From Siphonodentalium dalli (lineage: Eukaryota > Mollusca > Scaphopoda > Gadilida > Siphonodentaliidae): DNA of 64,000 nt. The notes below the pieces were generated by a model that did no database searches, was not told the DNA's origin, and saw only the letters and a list, made by a program, of their open reading frames with translations. The stretch is from contig CP136061.1 in NCBI GenBank assembly GCA_032622095.1, positions 261,674,077 through 261,738,076 on the forward strand, given 5' to 3'. The position numbers and the translations under genes were made by a program. Of the stretch, positions 36,698 through 50,207 are shown piece after piece. Every line of letters begins with the position of its first letter. Within the stretch, counting starts at the first letter, position 1.

Positions 36698-37447
36698 ACA
36701 TATTTACACTATGTAGAAATGAGAACGCTCCGGTCTAAACACATATGCACTATGTAGAAATGAGAACGCTCCGGTCTATATATATATACATTATATATGT
36801 ACAAATGGGAACGCTCCTGTCTAAACATATATACAATATGTACAAATGAGAAGGATCCGGTCTAAACATATATACAATATGTACAAATGAGAACGCTCTG
36901 GTCAAAACATATATATACAATATGTACAAATGAGAACGCTCCTGTCTAAAAATATATACAATATGTACAAATGAGAACGCTCCTGTCTAAAAATATATAC
37001 AATATGTACAAATGAGAACGCTCCTGTCTAAACATATACAATATGTACAAATGAGAACGCTCCTTCTAAACGTATATACAATATGTACAGATGAGAACGC
37101 TCTGGTCTAAACATATATACACTATGTACAAATGAGAACGCTCTGGTCTAAATATATATACACTATGTACAAATGAGAACGCTCATGTCTAAACATATAT
37201 ACAATATGTACAAATGAGAACGCTCCTGTCTAAACATATATACAATATGTACAAATGAGAACGCTCCTGTCTAAACATATATACAATATGTACAAATGAG
37301 AACGCTCCTGTCTAAACGTATATACAATATGTTCAAATGAGAACGCTCTGGTCTAAACATATATACAATATGTACAAATGAGAACGCTCCGGTCTAAACA
37401 TATATACAGTATGTACAAATGAGAACGCTCCTGTCTAAACATATATA
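36698..37447 (+). repeat. 41-bp satellite, about 18 copies
   Basis: Unit ATATATACAATATGTACAAA followed by TGAGAACGCTCCTGTCTAAAC. It ends exactly where the CTAG-ended dispersed repeat begins at 37448. Confidence 0.95.
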
Positions 37448-37730
37448 CAACTAGCAGGTGGACCCGACTTCGTCCGGGCTGTTTCCCCTCTGCTTTTCGG
37501 CGAATTGCGCGATTTGACCTTAAATTGTCCATTTTGAAGGTCAAGGTCAGGTGGGGTCACGATTTGACCCGTCCAAAACACTGCCCGGACAAAAGTACCC
37601 GACAAAAGTACCCGTCGAAATCCATCCGGTTTTACCCGATTTGACCTTGAATTGATCATTTTGAAAGTCAAGGTCAGGTCGGGGTCACGATTTGACCCGT
37701 CCAAAACACTCAGTGGACAAAAGTAACCCT
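37448..37730 (-). repeat. CTAG-ended dispersed repeat, uninterrupted copy
   Basis: Begins CTAGCAGGTGGACCCGACTT; two diverged units follow, each with a phrase like GATTTGACCTTGAATTGA and GGGGTCACGATTTGACCCGT. On the minus strand it ends with a hairpin, CCTGCTAG and T. This copy shows the unbroken sequence at the point where IR3 is inserted in the 19.4/24.4-kb copy. Confidence 0.75.
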
Positions 37731-39177
37731 ATGTAATCATGTTCGTATAAAAAACGTGGTACAACAGTTGTAATATATGATCATGATGATGACGATGATG
37801 AATATGGTGATGATGATGAAAATTGTGATGATCAATTCACCGGGCTGTATGTCTTTCTCTATGTTCTGCTGTCCATCTTTTGTAAAAAAACAAAAACAAA
37901 AAAAAATATTTTTGTGTTTTCTCAATGTCCATATATTTTTCTGGGATCAGATAATAAAGCATATATACGAAATTTAGATATCTAGGCACTTATATAGCAT
38001 GTCGATTAACTTCAACAGAAGGTGAAACAACCGCGAAAAGTCAAAAATTCTCAGTATATAATGTTCAAACCCGACAAGCTCGATATGTGAGTGATATATG
38101 ATAATCATTAATCATGTTCGTATAAAAAACTTGGTACAACTGGTGTTTAAAAAGAGAAATCGGCCAAAATTCGACAATAAATCTGCGTAAAAATGCGATG
38201 TTTTCATTCTGTGACAGCGCCCCCTATTAACCAACCAATCGGGGACATTATTGCCAATATAGTACGAAATTGGCCATATAAGTAATTTGCTGGTGCAATT
38301 CCAACATAATTCACGAGAAAACTTGTCTTTTAGTCACCTCCCTCTAAAACCGCTAAGCTTGGCACCAAGCTTGCATTTTAGTCACTCTCTCTCCGAACAG
38401 TCGTCCGTGAAAACTCCAGGCAGAGTTATCTCCCATCGCTCTGCTGAGATACCACCGCCATAAGTGCATTTGGTAAGGATTTCTTACGTGTTCTTAGTTC
38501 TCATGTTTTATGATTAAAATTGTCGATATCTGGCTCAGTTCATATTGTTCTTATCAATACCGAACGAATTACCATTATTGCAAACTTTTGGTGGTCAAAA
38601 TAAGACAATAGGTGACTAAATATAGTTCCGACGATATATAAAAATAGATGTATCGGTCCGTTAAGTACAATCCTTGTGGCAGTGCTATATCGCAGTGATA
38701 ACGTAGAGGGCGCTGCGTGGAGTTTGGCGCCCATGTTCTACCAGAACGCGGAAGTAGTTTGGCTGTCAAATACAAACATTGTTAAGTGTTTTGTGTGTGA
38801 AACACTTTCGCCTCCCACACAAACTGTCAACCAACTTACATCGTATTCCGTGGAACGCAATCAAATCAACATCCATTCGGCGAATAAGAGGAATGTGAGA
38901 CGATACTAATAATGCACAAAAGTAGCAACAATGAAAAGTGTCCTATTCGTGTTCCGGATAATGGCTGTAATGCGTTAGAATATTCGGACCCGACTAATTA
39001 CACGGCCGACATAATATTGTTGATATACAATGTAGTCGGTCATACAATAAAGTAATTTACCGCACATTTATTGCACATATTATTAATTAAACCTGCAGTG
39101 CATACGGAACTCATTCAAACGCTTTAGGGAAATGACACAATATTATACCTGTTGATGTATCTGGCTTACTCCTTCTG
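37731..39177. other. No gene; 32-bp direct repeat and GAT tract
   Basis: ATCATGTTCGTATAAAAAAC followed by a TGGTACAAC phrase occurs at about 37736 and 38112, enclosing an ATG/GAT-rich microsatellite (37775-37835). No protein gene is supported. Confidence 0.45.
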
Positions 39178-39345
39178 TTGAGGTAATGTACACTATACTA
39201 TAGTATGTGCGAAATGCTTTATTGTCAGCATGGGACGTGAGAAAACGTATATACACTATACTATAGTATGCAAGTAATGTATGCAAGTAATGCTGAGGTA
39301 ATGTACACTATACTATAGTATGCAAGTAATGCTTTATTGTTCGCC
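39178..39345 (+). repeat. Short tandem repeats with ACTATACTATAGTAT
   Basis: TGAGGTAATGTACACTATAC and ATAGTATGCAAGTAATG phrases recur three times in 170 bp, each holding the palindrome ATACTATAGTAT. Confidence 0.7.
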
Positions 39346-39419
39346 ATTATACATGGGGTGTGAGAAGACGAATATACACTATTTAGAAATTAGAACACCC
39401 CAGACAGATGAGCTGTATC

Positions 39420-39623
39420 TTCATGAATTTTCCGACCAGCTTGCAGAATGGCTTCCAGGAGAGGGTTAGCAGTTCTGTCACTGCATATGAGCTCCAAGAT
39501 AGTGTTTCTTATGCAAAATCAAATAACTCACGTCTCTTGACAGCCTTTCTTGATTCTAAAAAGGCATTGGACTGTGTATGGCACGAAGGGTTGATTTATA
39601 AATTACATGAAAAAGGAGAATAA
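39420..39623 (+). pseudogene. Non-LTR reverse transcriptase fragment
   Basis: Translates to LQNGFQERVSSSVTAYELQD, then LLTAFLDSKKALDCVWHEGL and IYKLHEKG before a stop. This is the region around RT motif A of non-LTR retrotransposons, with FLD and K-A-x-D-x-VWH; the first catalytic Asp is present. Neither upstream endonuclease nor downstream YADD box is found nearby. It may come from the same family as the LINE 3' end at 31340. Confidence 0.75.
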
Positions 39624-40202
39624 TAAATAACCTATTCCTCTACCAGAGGCTTTAAAATTTAAAATTTGATATGAAAAACATGTATCAAAAGCTGTGAACT
39701 TAACTACCTTGATTGCACTAATCATTTCCTGACTTCTAAAGGGTCCTGTTGCTAAACAATATGTATTATGATTCTCATTAAAAGAAAAGAAAAAATACGT
39801 TCCGACAGATAGCTCTAAAGATTCTAAGTAAAACAAAGAAGGAACTACATTAAGTACATTATGGTCAATATAATAGACGCTAAAATACTCATCTCTATCG
39901 AAATAGATTCTAAATATAACATTTTGGCCTATGATCTGGGGGGGGGGGGGTCTCTATACACCCTAAGATCTACTTTCTTCTGGCTCAACCACATGGGCTT
40001 CGTGTGTCGTCCCTATGTACGCGCCTGGTTTACGTCTTGGTAGAATGCCGGTTAATTGTGGACCCACTCTCGTTACCATCACATGCGTTATATCCGGTTT
40101 ATTTCATGTCTGTTTTAAGTGGAGAAAGACGATTTAAACAGTTTTATGACTTGGACAATAGTAATAGATATATAATTCAGCAAACATAAGATGATTTAAT
40201 TT

Positions 40203-41050
40203 GATTAAAGGTACTCAATCCGATTCGATGGTCCCATATCATCAGATTCCAACAACAACATATTTTTGAAATACCGCTTCAGTTATCAGAATCGATTAAT
40301 TGCCCAAAATAATGCTGACTACAGTCAACTATATAGTATAAAATAATGCTAACCACTGTCAACTATAGTATAAAATTGCCCAAAATCTGTTATTTACAAC
40401 ATTTTGTTCAACGATATTTTGCCGGTTTGTCAAATATCTGACACAAAAAAGTCACTTAACCCTTTACCCAACAGAACGGCCCTGTGCCAATGCATTCTCT
40501 TATATATGCCTGTCGACCATAGGTCGCCTCGCATATATAAGAGAATGCATTGGCTTAACACATTAAAAATTATAAAAATAAAAATAAAAATTATAAAAAT
40601 GGTAAAAAGTGTTAAAAAAAGATTTTTTTAGGCCAATGTATTCTCTTATATATGCGAGGCGACCTCGCATATATAAGAGAATGCATTGGCACAGGGCATA
40701 ACTGTAACCATCACAATGTGGTCAATGAGCCGGTTCCAATGATATCCATATTGGTATGGTTTTATTGAGAACGACCCAAGATAATTTATGGCTGTTGCAG
40801 CTTTATTTGGCCGTTTTTGGCCGGTTTTGGCCGGTTTGTTGGGTAAAGGGTTAATTTTAGAATTATCCATCTTCATCCACAATTCGGTCCGATACCGTCT
40901 TCTCGTCGACTTTTACAGGGCCACTGAACATTATTGGTGGTGAAAAATAACAGATTTTTAAAATCGATATCTGATCACTCTGAGCTTTGATGGGTGGGTT
41001 TGCGATCGCCTCGGCCATTTTGAATGCGTGATACTCATCAACTCGAAACC
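40203..41050 (+). mobile_element. TTAAAGGTACT-ended repeat, interrupted by a TTAA element
   Basis: Starts TTAAAGGTACTCAATCCGAT. Matches 60545-60930 as reverse complement on both sides of the insertion at 40460-40850: ATATCTGACACAAAAAA before and AATTATCCATCTTCATCC after. It continues to AACTCGAAACC near 41048. Non-coding. Confidence 0.7.
40460..40850 (+). mobile_element. piggyBac-like short TIR element, copy 1
   Basis: Ends are CCCTTTACCCAAC and GTTGGGTAAAGGG, flanked on both sides by TTAA (40456-40459 and 40851-40854). TTAA duplication with CCC/GGG termini is the signature of piggyBac transposons. It is 391 bp, without transposase, and contains the hairpin module at 40486-40554 and 40632-40690. 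A second copy is at 63148-63529. Confidence 0.85.
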
Positions 41051-44000
41051 ACGTGATTCCCCACCGTGATAGACACCGCTGGTAGAAATTGCTCAGCGGT
41101 AAGCTTGAACAGAATACAATACAGCGGGTGGATAGGTTCCTATTTTCATTCTCTGATATTTTCTAGCAACCATTTGATTACTATAGCTATGGGCATGTCG
41201 TATCAATTTGCCGATGTGTATGGATATTCAGTGATTGAGTCAAAATTATATTATCAAATACTTCAATCAATTATTACGCGCGCCGCGTGTATCTAATGTA
41301 GAGAATCTTGTTTCGCCTGGACGCATATAAATCGCATGGGGGTTTTATTTATATAACTTGGAATTTTTGGTATGATTAAAAGTTGAACTGCGAACCGGAG
41401 GCCGAGTCCGGTAAAAGGTGTAGTTGGGAATTTCAATTTAGTTTATTGTCGTTAACATTATGTCAATAATGTTGATTTTTGGTTTGTGATAAGCTATGCC
41501 AATTACAAATGAAATAAATGAAAAAGATAATTTGTAAGTCTTATCTTTCAACTTGTATAGACATTTTTCGTTCTGCAGCCCACTGGGGGTTGTGGTCGGA
41601 GACGGCCGCCAGTTCTTTATTTAGGTGCTGGTTGTTATTGTTATTTTAACGGAATTCTGAGTTGGTCATTCGCGAAACCAATATATTTTATATTCTATAA
41701 TTACAATCATGGGTATATAATATATGATTTTGAGCGCGTTACTATTTCTGACTATGGTTTTGTTGTATATTATTCAGTCACACATAGAGCAGTTCGCAAG
41801 GATGAAATTTATGACAATGTGCTTAATGTTATGAAGTTGAATGCATTCGTCCGTTCACTGGATTGGTGCATTGTGCCATAAACAGACTATCACGTTCCAA
41901 AGTCCTTGAAGTCCCAAAAGGATAGCATTAATTATTAACATATAGAATACATATAGGTACACATGCGGATAAGGTCGGTTTTGGTCCTTGTTTCGATTGC
42001 TGTCGTGTCGACAGTGGCAGATATTCATTAAAATGCACACACATTGTGAAGGTATCAACAATTCATTAGGATATCTGAATGGAACGACACACATCTGATA
42101 GTCAGTAATCCACTTGTTCTACAGTGTTTATGATGCGGATATATTGTGCTTCGGCGTATACAATATGTTCAACAAATGGTGAAAATTGGCACTGAATTTA
42201 TATTTTAAAACTGTGATTAGTATCCAATAACGCACTTGTGTTCATAACCTGACTGAATTCTGCAATTTCAATTTTCAATATTGGGTCACAACTCATTGCA
42301 AATACGTATTCAACCACCAGGTATATGTTATAACCGCTAACAGACAATATATCACTATTTGCGACAGAGGTTATGACGCATGACGAGCCACCAATTATTG
42401 TCTTAACATTTATTCCAAGGTCCAGTGGCAGCGTCACATTGTTGTTACATCCACAAATTGTTTATGGATAAATTAAGAAGAGTTGAGATTGCTCATATAA
42501 TAACTTGCTAAAACATGTAACTCCAGTATATACATACAGTAAGATGAGACACATTTAAGAAATGAATGTAATGGGTGTGTGTGTTATTGTGGGGATACGG
42601 CGCTGTGGTCTTTGGGGCACACTGTGTGAACCGCGAAGTTATGGTTGTATTCTAAATCGAAGTAGATTGCGCGGGAATGTCTAAATCAGGAGATGACACA
42701 ACAATACGAAGGACAGATATATTTGTTTACCAATATTTCATTCATTTCACCATTTCCTTCTTATACATAAAACAGTTTGTCGCCACTCGCTGTTGCCTTT
42801 TGATTTTTTATGATAAATACTGCGAATGCTAAATCGTGTAGCGCAGTTCGCTCCAGTTTACTCCGACTGTACCGACTTGATTGGGGGTTTTAAAAGCGAA
42901 TTGTCATTGTTACAACACAATCATGTGGGCATTCTCGGATGTCAATCAAAACAGCGAACAGTGCTTTATTTGGAAACATGAATATTAATGAGCTGTCACG
43001 AGCTGCTGATCTCTGAATCAGTTTAAGTGTTTGGACATATAGTGTGAAATGACATCTTGGTCCATTTTCAACGAGAATGGTATTTGTTGTAAGATGAGAG
43101 CATTCGAAAACTTTAGCATCCTACAACAACTGCAATATTACTGTTCGTGGCTGGACGCATGATTGTAATGACTGTAACCATTGAAACATACGGCCCGTAT
43201 GATACGGGAGCTGCACTGTTGCAGCATTAAAGATCACGAGCAAGTGCATTCTCTGCACAGACAAACTCTTGTTTATCATCGGATCAACAGCATTCCACTC
43301 CAGATCTGGATAATCCTGACCAACATTGATTGAACAACGACTCGTGTATGGCAATAGCATGTCTAGTAATAAAACTACATTGTTTCAAACACTAAAATAA
43401 TATAAGTCATAGAAAACTTAGTCTGGAATGATATTTCACGATGCGACACGACCGACAGTGACTGTTAGTTACGGATATATGACATGTAAATATGTTGCAA
43501 CACGACCCCTTATTAATTATTATTATATTTAAACTAGCACTAAACGTTTGAAAATTGTTAAAAAGCCATCGATCAATTAGTAACCATATCCTGAAACTTT
43601 AGACTTCTTAAAACTGATGCACTTAAAACTGCATATTGTATAACAGTATTACTGAGTCACGTGGTACCCCCGGTGACTCAGATGATAAGTTGCATGACGC
43701 ACCAGGCCAACATAAGCCGTCATGCGATGGCGAATCTGGTTCGAAACCCGGTAAGCGAGGGTTTATGACCCACGCAAATGGAGGTGAATCTGATTCGTGC
43801 GTCCGGGGAAAGTTTGTCAGCTGTGTTCTGTGTTTCCAGTGAACTTAACCCTCTGTGTGATATTTTCTCCACAAACAGAACTGACAACTTCGTCATATAT
43901 GGCTATTGCATGATGGATAGGCTGGAACCGGAATTGGGCTTAATTTTTCGAGATCAATCATGTGGACGAGTAACAAACTGAATTATATATCCGTAACTTC

Positions 44001-45479
44001 GCAACCTGTTTTATAAGCACTGTATATACTATCATTCTTACAAACTTTTTCTACGCATGCGCTCCATATTTGGGAACGATTTACGACGTCATCTCGGGAA
44101 AGCTCCGTCTTCCCGGAAATCAAATATCGACCCCACAATAACGTATAACGGGCCAATCTCCATTTGATTAAGGCAGGATTCGTCATCCCCAGTTTAAACC
44201 TCCGGGTTTAACCCGGGTTTAAACCTAAGTTGACGCTCTAACGCCGTTCAACTGGACAATGTATCCCGTAAAAAACGTATAATGTCCAATCGTCATGCAT
44301 TTGATTACGGTCGGTTTATTCACCTCCAGTTTAAACCTATAGGTTGGCGGTCCAGCCAAACCGTGTATGTCTGTTTTATGTTGCCCATATTCAGAATAAG
44401 CAATGGGTGATGCCACAGTGTCCTGGGCCCGGAAATAAGGTACCCTGCCTTGTTCACCGGAAGCTTATATTCTGCTAATGATGAACAGACAGTCTGCCGT
44501 CAGAGCAGTTTTAGCCATTCAAAAATAAAAATGGTATAAATAAAATTGTAGAGAAGCCGGAATCTCATGAATTGCTTACACGGTTTGTGGTCAGCTGATT
44601 CGATGAGATGAGCATCCAATGAAACTACCCAGTTGCTATGCGGACCATAAACAGGTAGGCATAACGCCCTCAATTAATGCGAACAAGTACACGCTTAAAA
44701 CAGCTCTCGTGTGAGAATGAATCAATTGTAACACGATAACGTCAAGCCATCATACTCACATCATAGACACACATTCAATCGAGATCTTATACATATCAAC
44801 CCGTTGAATGTATTGTGTAGCAATTATAAACCGCGGTCAGTTCTAGCCTTCATGGCACCCGTTTTTTTTTGCTGGACCGTCGAATGATATGGTTTAAGTT
44901 GCCGGTGTAAGGATATAAAACGCAAACAGAAATTCTCAATAATTAATAAACAAACTTATCCCCATAAACTCTACATGCATGGTGTAAGCGCGTCTTGTTT
45001 ATACAGTTCTAATCAAAATATGACCGTAAGACTTAATTAACGATTTTCGCTGTCGATAGAACGTAACGGACCGCAACAGGCAAGTACGATTTAAATTCGA
45101 CGATGTAGGCACTACTGCTAAACGATGGTCTGGCTGCAACATTGCAGATCTAAACCAGAGATGACGAATGCGCCACTTAGACATGCCGTCTCGACTTTAA
45201 ATCATGGTTTAGGCTGTCAAATTGGGGGTTTCTGTAAAACCGATGTAAACAGCATGGAGATGACGAATCGTCCTTTTTGTTGCGCAGTGTTCCTGACTTG
45301 GTGTCACAATAGTATAGCAATAGTCAAAACCATTAGATTGTTCCGTTAAAAAGTGAAACGTAATTCTCCAAGGATCTGATTTTGATATTTGAGAACCATT
45401 TCACTTTCACTTACAGGAAATACGTTTATACTTGGCATCAATTTTCACCTTCAAGTGTCGCGTGACCCTTTAAATGTGA
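41051..45479. other. Long stretch without a recognisable gene
   Basis: About 4.4 kb in which no frame exceeds about 80 codons with any domain. A CCAGTTTAAACCT phrase occurs near 44190 and 44330, part of a loose ~150-bp repeat. A segment at about 43665-43760 has a B-box-like GGTTCGAAACC (43738), which might be a tRNA-derived SINE, but no clear A box or cloverleaf fits. Confidence 0.4.
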
Positions 45480-46979
45480 CAAGAAATGACGTCATCATTC
45501 ATCGGAGATAAGTCGTAACGTTTTGTCTTTCCGTAAACGTTGGGGAGTTGGCGTAGCGGCGATTTCTAGGCTTCGCGTTTCCACGTGTTGGGATCAGGGG
45601 CGATCATGGCACATTGATATGAGGGGTATAGACCAATCTAAAAACCGTTGCATCTCACGTTTAATGTTGGCTCTTGGGATGCCATGCCGGAATCGTGCGC
45701 GCGACGTAGGGTGCATTTACATTGCTATAGAACTGTACACAGATCTACACGCAGAATAGTGTAAACGGGTTGATATAGAAATGCACACAGAAAGAAAACG
45801 GTATTAGTTCGTGTGAGCAAAAATCGTGTCCGCTATACGTCACGGTCATCGACGAAGCATTGCGACAGGCAAATCTGTTTTTATTAATTGTTACTCGGGC
45901 TTGGCGAATGTGTTTTAGTGTTCGTTGTCATTTCAACCCGTGTATTTCGAATATTGAACACGGACAGGGATGTTGAAACTTTGGTCAAAGTTTTCAACAG
46001 TTGGAAATTTCATACAACATTAGTTGTAATTTCCAAACCAACAATAAGTTGAAAATGATCGTGTATATAGTTTGATTTTCAAACATTGTATTGGGGGGGG
46101 GGTATTGTTTTCGGACCAATATTTGCATAATTTCCTACTTTTTATCAAAATTTTGGGCTGGAATGGCCATCAGCTGGAAGTTTTCCAACCTTATCATGGG
46201 GGGCGGGTGTCAGGTTGGAAATTTCCAACACTTGGAACATTGTGTCCTGGTCCCTCCCCGTGGCCAGTCAAAAACTGCTAGTTAATTTAAGAAAACAATA
46301 TTGTCCTACATTTGGCCAACATTGTCATTGGAATAAAGGGTGTTGTAGGGTGGATACCCATTCCATACAGATCCAAAATGGCCACCGCCCAGATGGGATC
46401 AAACAGGAGACCTATAGATATATAGATGATCACCTGAAATCCTAAATATTGGTGGAATCGCCATCTAAAGCTATATGGGTGCTCTCTAGCCTAAATACAT
46501 GCGGCACATACCAAATCGCTGTTGTCTGCTGATAGTTGATCCATTTTTATGTCTGGCCTAAACTGAAACGACTCGTAGTGAATTGTCAATTACCAGAGTA
46601 CTGATCAGCGCGCGTTCACTATTATTAATCATATTGTGATCACAGTAATGCGCGACACGTGACTTCATACAGATCTGTATACAGTTCTATATCAGTTTAA
46701 ATGTACCCTTAGACGCATATTGTATTGTTAAATAATGGCATGCGTTCGAAAGCGCATTAGGGCGACCCGAAACACCACCGCACCCCAAATGTACAAATAC
46801 ACAACTCGTTATAAGACTTACAACTCGTTATAAATCCAACAACAGGATTATTAACATGGAATTATTGAGTTGTGAACTTCAGTATGCTTGCACATAAATT
46901 GTGGATACCCCCGTTTAAAAAAAAATAATTACACATTATGTAATCAGTCTGTCCGTCGGGGTGTCCGTATGTCCATCAA
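45480..46979. repeat. Possible diverged inverted pair
   Basis: AGGGTGCATTTACATTGCTA and ATAGAACTGTACACAGATCT near 45710 return, diverged, as reverse complement near 46667-46715. Between them are ACAGTTGGAAATTTC-type phrases and a poly-G run (46094). It may be an old TIR element; boundaries are not resolved. No gene is seen. Confidence 0.35.
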
Positions 46980-47460
46980 GTCGCCCGTCCATTAATTGTA
47001 TTTGTTTCCGACCGATAACTCTAGTTTGGATTATTTGATCAGAACCAAAATTGGCAAGTGTGTTTACAGGCCGAGTTCGAATATGGGCTCCGTCTAATTA
47101 ATTTCATAGGAGTTATATGGGCCATTTTCGACTTTATCTGATATTATAATATTTTAGTTTCCGACAGATCCTCCAGTTTTGATTATTGATCAGAACCAAA
47201 GTGTTCCCCAGTCTTTAAACAGGTCGAGTTCGAATATGAATTCCGCCCAATTATTTGTACATGAGTTAACAGGGGTTATGGCCATTTTCCGACTTAGAAT
47301 TTACCTTATTCCAGGACATTTTAGTTCGGACCGATAACTCAAATATGGATTACTTTTCTCACCCGCAAATACAAGCCAAGTTCGAATATGGGTTCCTTTC
47401 AATATTGCTTACATTAATTGCGGCCCTTTTAAACTTAGAAGTCACCTGATATAATAACAA
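46980..47460 (+). repeat. Diverged ~165-bp tandem repeat
   Basis: Three units with CCGACCGATAACTC or variants, GATCAGAACCAAA and GAGTTCGAATATGG, beginning near 47010, 47160 and 47330. Similar in style to the repeat at 30075-31110. Non-coding. Confidence 0.6.
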
Positions 47461-47541
47461 TTTTACAAGTAAACTAGTGGGCGTATTTATTTACATATAA
47501 ATTCACACACCCTGCATGGTTGGCCAGCTTCCAGTCCAAGT

Positions 47542-47980
47542 CTGAGTTTAGTGTGCTTGTCATTTGCAGAATGAGATCCCCCCGAAGGTGAATTTAGTGA
47601 CGCTATCACGCATAGCGGGCTAGCGTCACTAAATTCACCACCTGGAGACCTCATTCTGCTTAGGCCTCATCTTCTCTGGAAAGTTTCTATAGAAACTTCT
47701 TCATATATATTTCTTATTTATTAGATTATACTTCTTATTTAGTTTAGTTTCTCTATATCCCAAAATTGGCAGACGACACATTGCATAATCGAGGTTCATA
47801 ATGTGTGTACATCACAATATTCACCATTTGGGAACTTCAAACCTGAGTCTATGTCTCCCATAGCAGATAAGGCCATGCAGAATGAGCTCCTCAGAGGATG
47901 AATTTAGCTATGCGGGATAGCATCACTAAATTCACCCTCTGTGGGCCTCATTCTGCAAATGACAGGCACACTAAACTCAG
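47542..47980 (+). mobile_element. TIR element with a hairpin at each end
   Basis: Ends CTGAGTTTAGTGTGCTTGTC and its complement (GACAGGCACACTAAACTCAG, 47961-47980). Just inside each end is a hairpin bounded by GCAGAATGAG and CTCATTCTGC with GTGAATTTAGTGACGCTA arms (47567-47660 and 47877-47957). The layout is like that of the elements at 26813 and 40460, but the sequence is unrelated. Confidence 0.75.
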
Positions 47981-48384
47981 GCTTATTTCAGTCGTGAACG
48001 CGGGAACTCTAGATTGCATTTGTGTATGGCCAAATAAGTTTCACACGAGTAAAAGTATAGACGAGTGGAGTTATTAGTTCCGTATACGGGCGACTTATAT
48101 AGTACAGTGCCTGTGAATAAGGTGCAAGTGTGAAGGATATACCATGGTGAATGGTAGATGTCATTGGTAATGTGCATGCAGCGAATTCAGTGTGACAGCG
48201 GCTAATTTATCTCTTGTTGCATATGTTGAAATGGTGAGTATACATTGTGTGTGGTGTTGTGCTTGCTAACATTATTGAGTTAGGACCAGTCTGATTAAAT
48301 CGCATGCGAGGCATGTCTTTTTTATTTTATTTTTTACTTTTTTTTTTTTTAGCATGCATGTTTTGTTTTCTATCCCAATTGGCC

Positions 48385-48500
48385 ACAACTTTCGTAGAAC
48401 AATAGAGTGTTCCGGATACCATAGACAAATTTAGTCCGGATGCCGGTCACTGTGGGAAGGGGTTGGGGTCTCAGAACAAGCGACCAGCATACGTTCCTAT
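48385..48500 (+). repeat. Dispersed repeat, copy 1
   Basis: Phrases GAGTGTTCCGGATACCATAG, GTCCGGATGCCGG and CAGAACAAGCGACCAGCA recur at 50368-50478 in the same orientation. Confidence 0.6.
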
Positions 48501-49565
48501 TTCTTTGGCGATCACATCATTTGTTCACTCCCAAATTTTCGACACCCACCCCCCAAATTTCACTAATTTTGGTCTAAACCGCATAAATTAAACTCTACTG
48601 ATATCACTCATATGACTGAGAAATTACCTCCATTAGTTCAAATGTCCATTTAACCTGTTTCATAAGCTGTTTTAACTGAATATATGTTTAATGCAGCAAA
48701 TATGAAAAAAAAATTCAAATACTGGCTGAAAAGGCATTTGTCTACAATGTACATGCATTGGAGTTTCCATGTGTGATGAGAGTGTGCTAGGTCTACATGT
48801 GTGGTCAAATCCCATATTACTAAATGGACATTATAATGCATCGATGTAGTGGACAACCCATCAGAAGCTGATAGGTATGCATCCAATTTTACAGACAAAA
48901 AAAACAAATTATACATATCCGAGCATATCCCCTACATATCCAGTGAGGTTGGATTATCCCCTGCAGGTTATTACATGAACCGAACATATGTTTTGGTTGG
49001 CTATTTGACTGTAATACATTTTAAGCTGATGTCATCTCAGGACAATGAACATAATCTAGACTTTCGAGTCACTGTTGACATTTTGTAGACATTTTCATGA
49101 TATATCAGTAAATAATAATCAGTTGTTAAGCTCCAATTCAACTAGAGTCAATATATATTTTTTAAATAAATACATATAGAGGATATTTACAGGCTGCAAC
49201 TGGAAATATTATTTTATAAATTGCTGATATATGCAAACCTAAGTCATTGCTTGGATACACACAATTTCATAATTTCTAATTTATATTTCCCGTCTGTCAA
49301 CCAGTTAATTATCTTGGATTATTCCATACCACTTGCGTTAGTCTACTGGAGCAACTTTTATACTAAATGACAAGCAGTCACTATGACAGGCTTGGATACT
49401 TTAGGTGTTGTGAGAGTAAAATATCATCTAAGTTTATAGACAATGCAAATATTTCATTGAGTAACACGTATGCACTGATGACAGTTATTTCTACCCATTG
49501 ATAGTCCCATTAATGTTTGAGACAGTTGCTCGCTCTTTTTCCATACACACAATTATCTAGACTTT
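48501..49565. other. No gene seen
   Basis: AT-rich intergenic DNA without supported features. Confidence 0.35.
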
Positions 49566-50148
49566 AAAGGGGTACTGTACGCCAAATGTTGTTGTTGGTT
49601 TCTATAGTCTCCGAGTCGGAGAATAAGGCAACAATTTTTTCATTATTTGAAAGTCTGTTGAGTACGAAGTAGTGCTACGGATGACAAATTTACCGGAATG
49701 CAAAATACAAATGTCGTTGTCGAGTAATTTTTGTACATTTTTCAACCAAATGTATCAAATAAAAGTTATATTATATGCATACTAGTCCCATATACACATT
49801 TAAGTTATTGTATCGTCACTAGTCAGTGAGTGGCTTTGGGCTTTCTCCCCTTATCATCATAATGTTTTAAACGATCGCGTGTGCCATCCGTTTACCAGCC
49901 AGTATCCCTCAATTAAATTTGATTACGTCTTGCACACGGAAATTCGTAATTTACTTGACGCCATTTTATGGCTCCAGTCATAAATGAAATTTATATCAAA
50001 TTATTAACTTTGATTTTAAGATAGCCTATTAACCTGAGCGTTTACAGAATACATCTCCGACTCAAATTACTTATGTTTCTATATATTATCGATATTAGAT
50101 CGTTGTTATCACCGGAAATTTATTGAAAATGGCGTACAGTACCCCTTT
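49566..50148 (+). mobile_element. TIR element with AGGGGTACTGTACGCCA ends
   Basis: Left AAAGGGGTACTGTACGCCA, right TGGCGTACAGTACCCCTTT; TTAA can be read immediately outside or overlapping both ends. About 580 bp, no coding sequence. TTAA or TA target duplication is possible; the terminus does not allow a firm choice. Confidence 0.65.
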
Positions 50149-50207
50149 AAGTTTTTCATTTCTCGAAGCTTATTTCCGACGGTGTCGGGAAGGAAAGTTT
50201 TCACCTC

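Noticed and set aside
37736-38142. LTRs (32-bp direct repeat)
   Set aside because: Too short, without TG...CA ends, and enclosing only a microsatellite and AT-rich DNA.
43660-43765. tRNA gene or tRNA-derived SINE
   Set aside because: Only a B-box-like GGTTCGAAACC is seen; no acceptable A box, acceptor stem or poly-A tail can be folded by eye.
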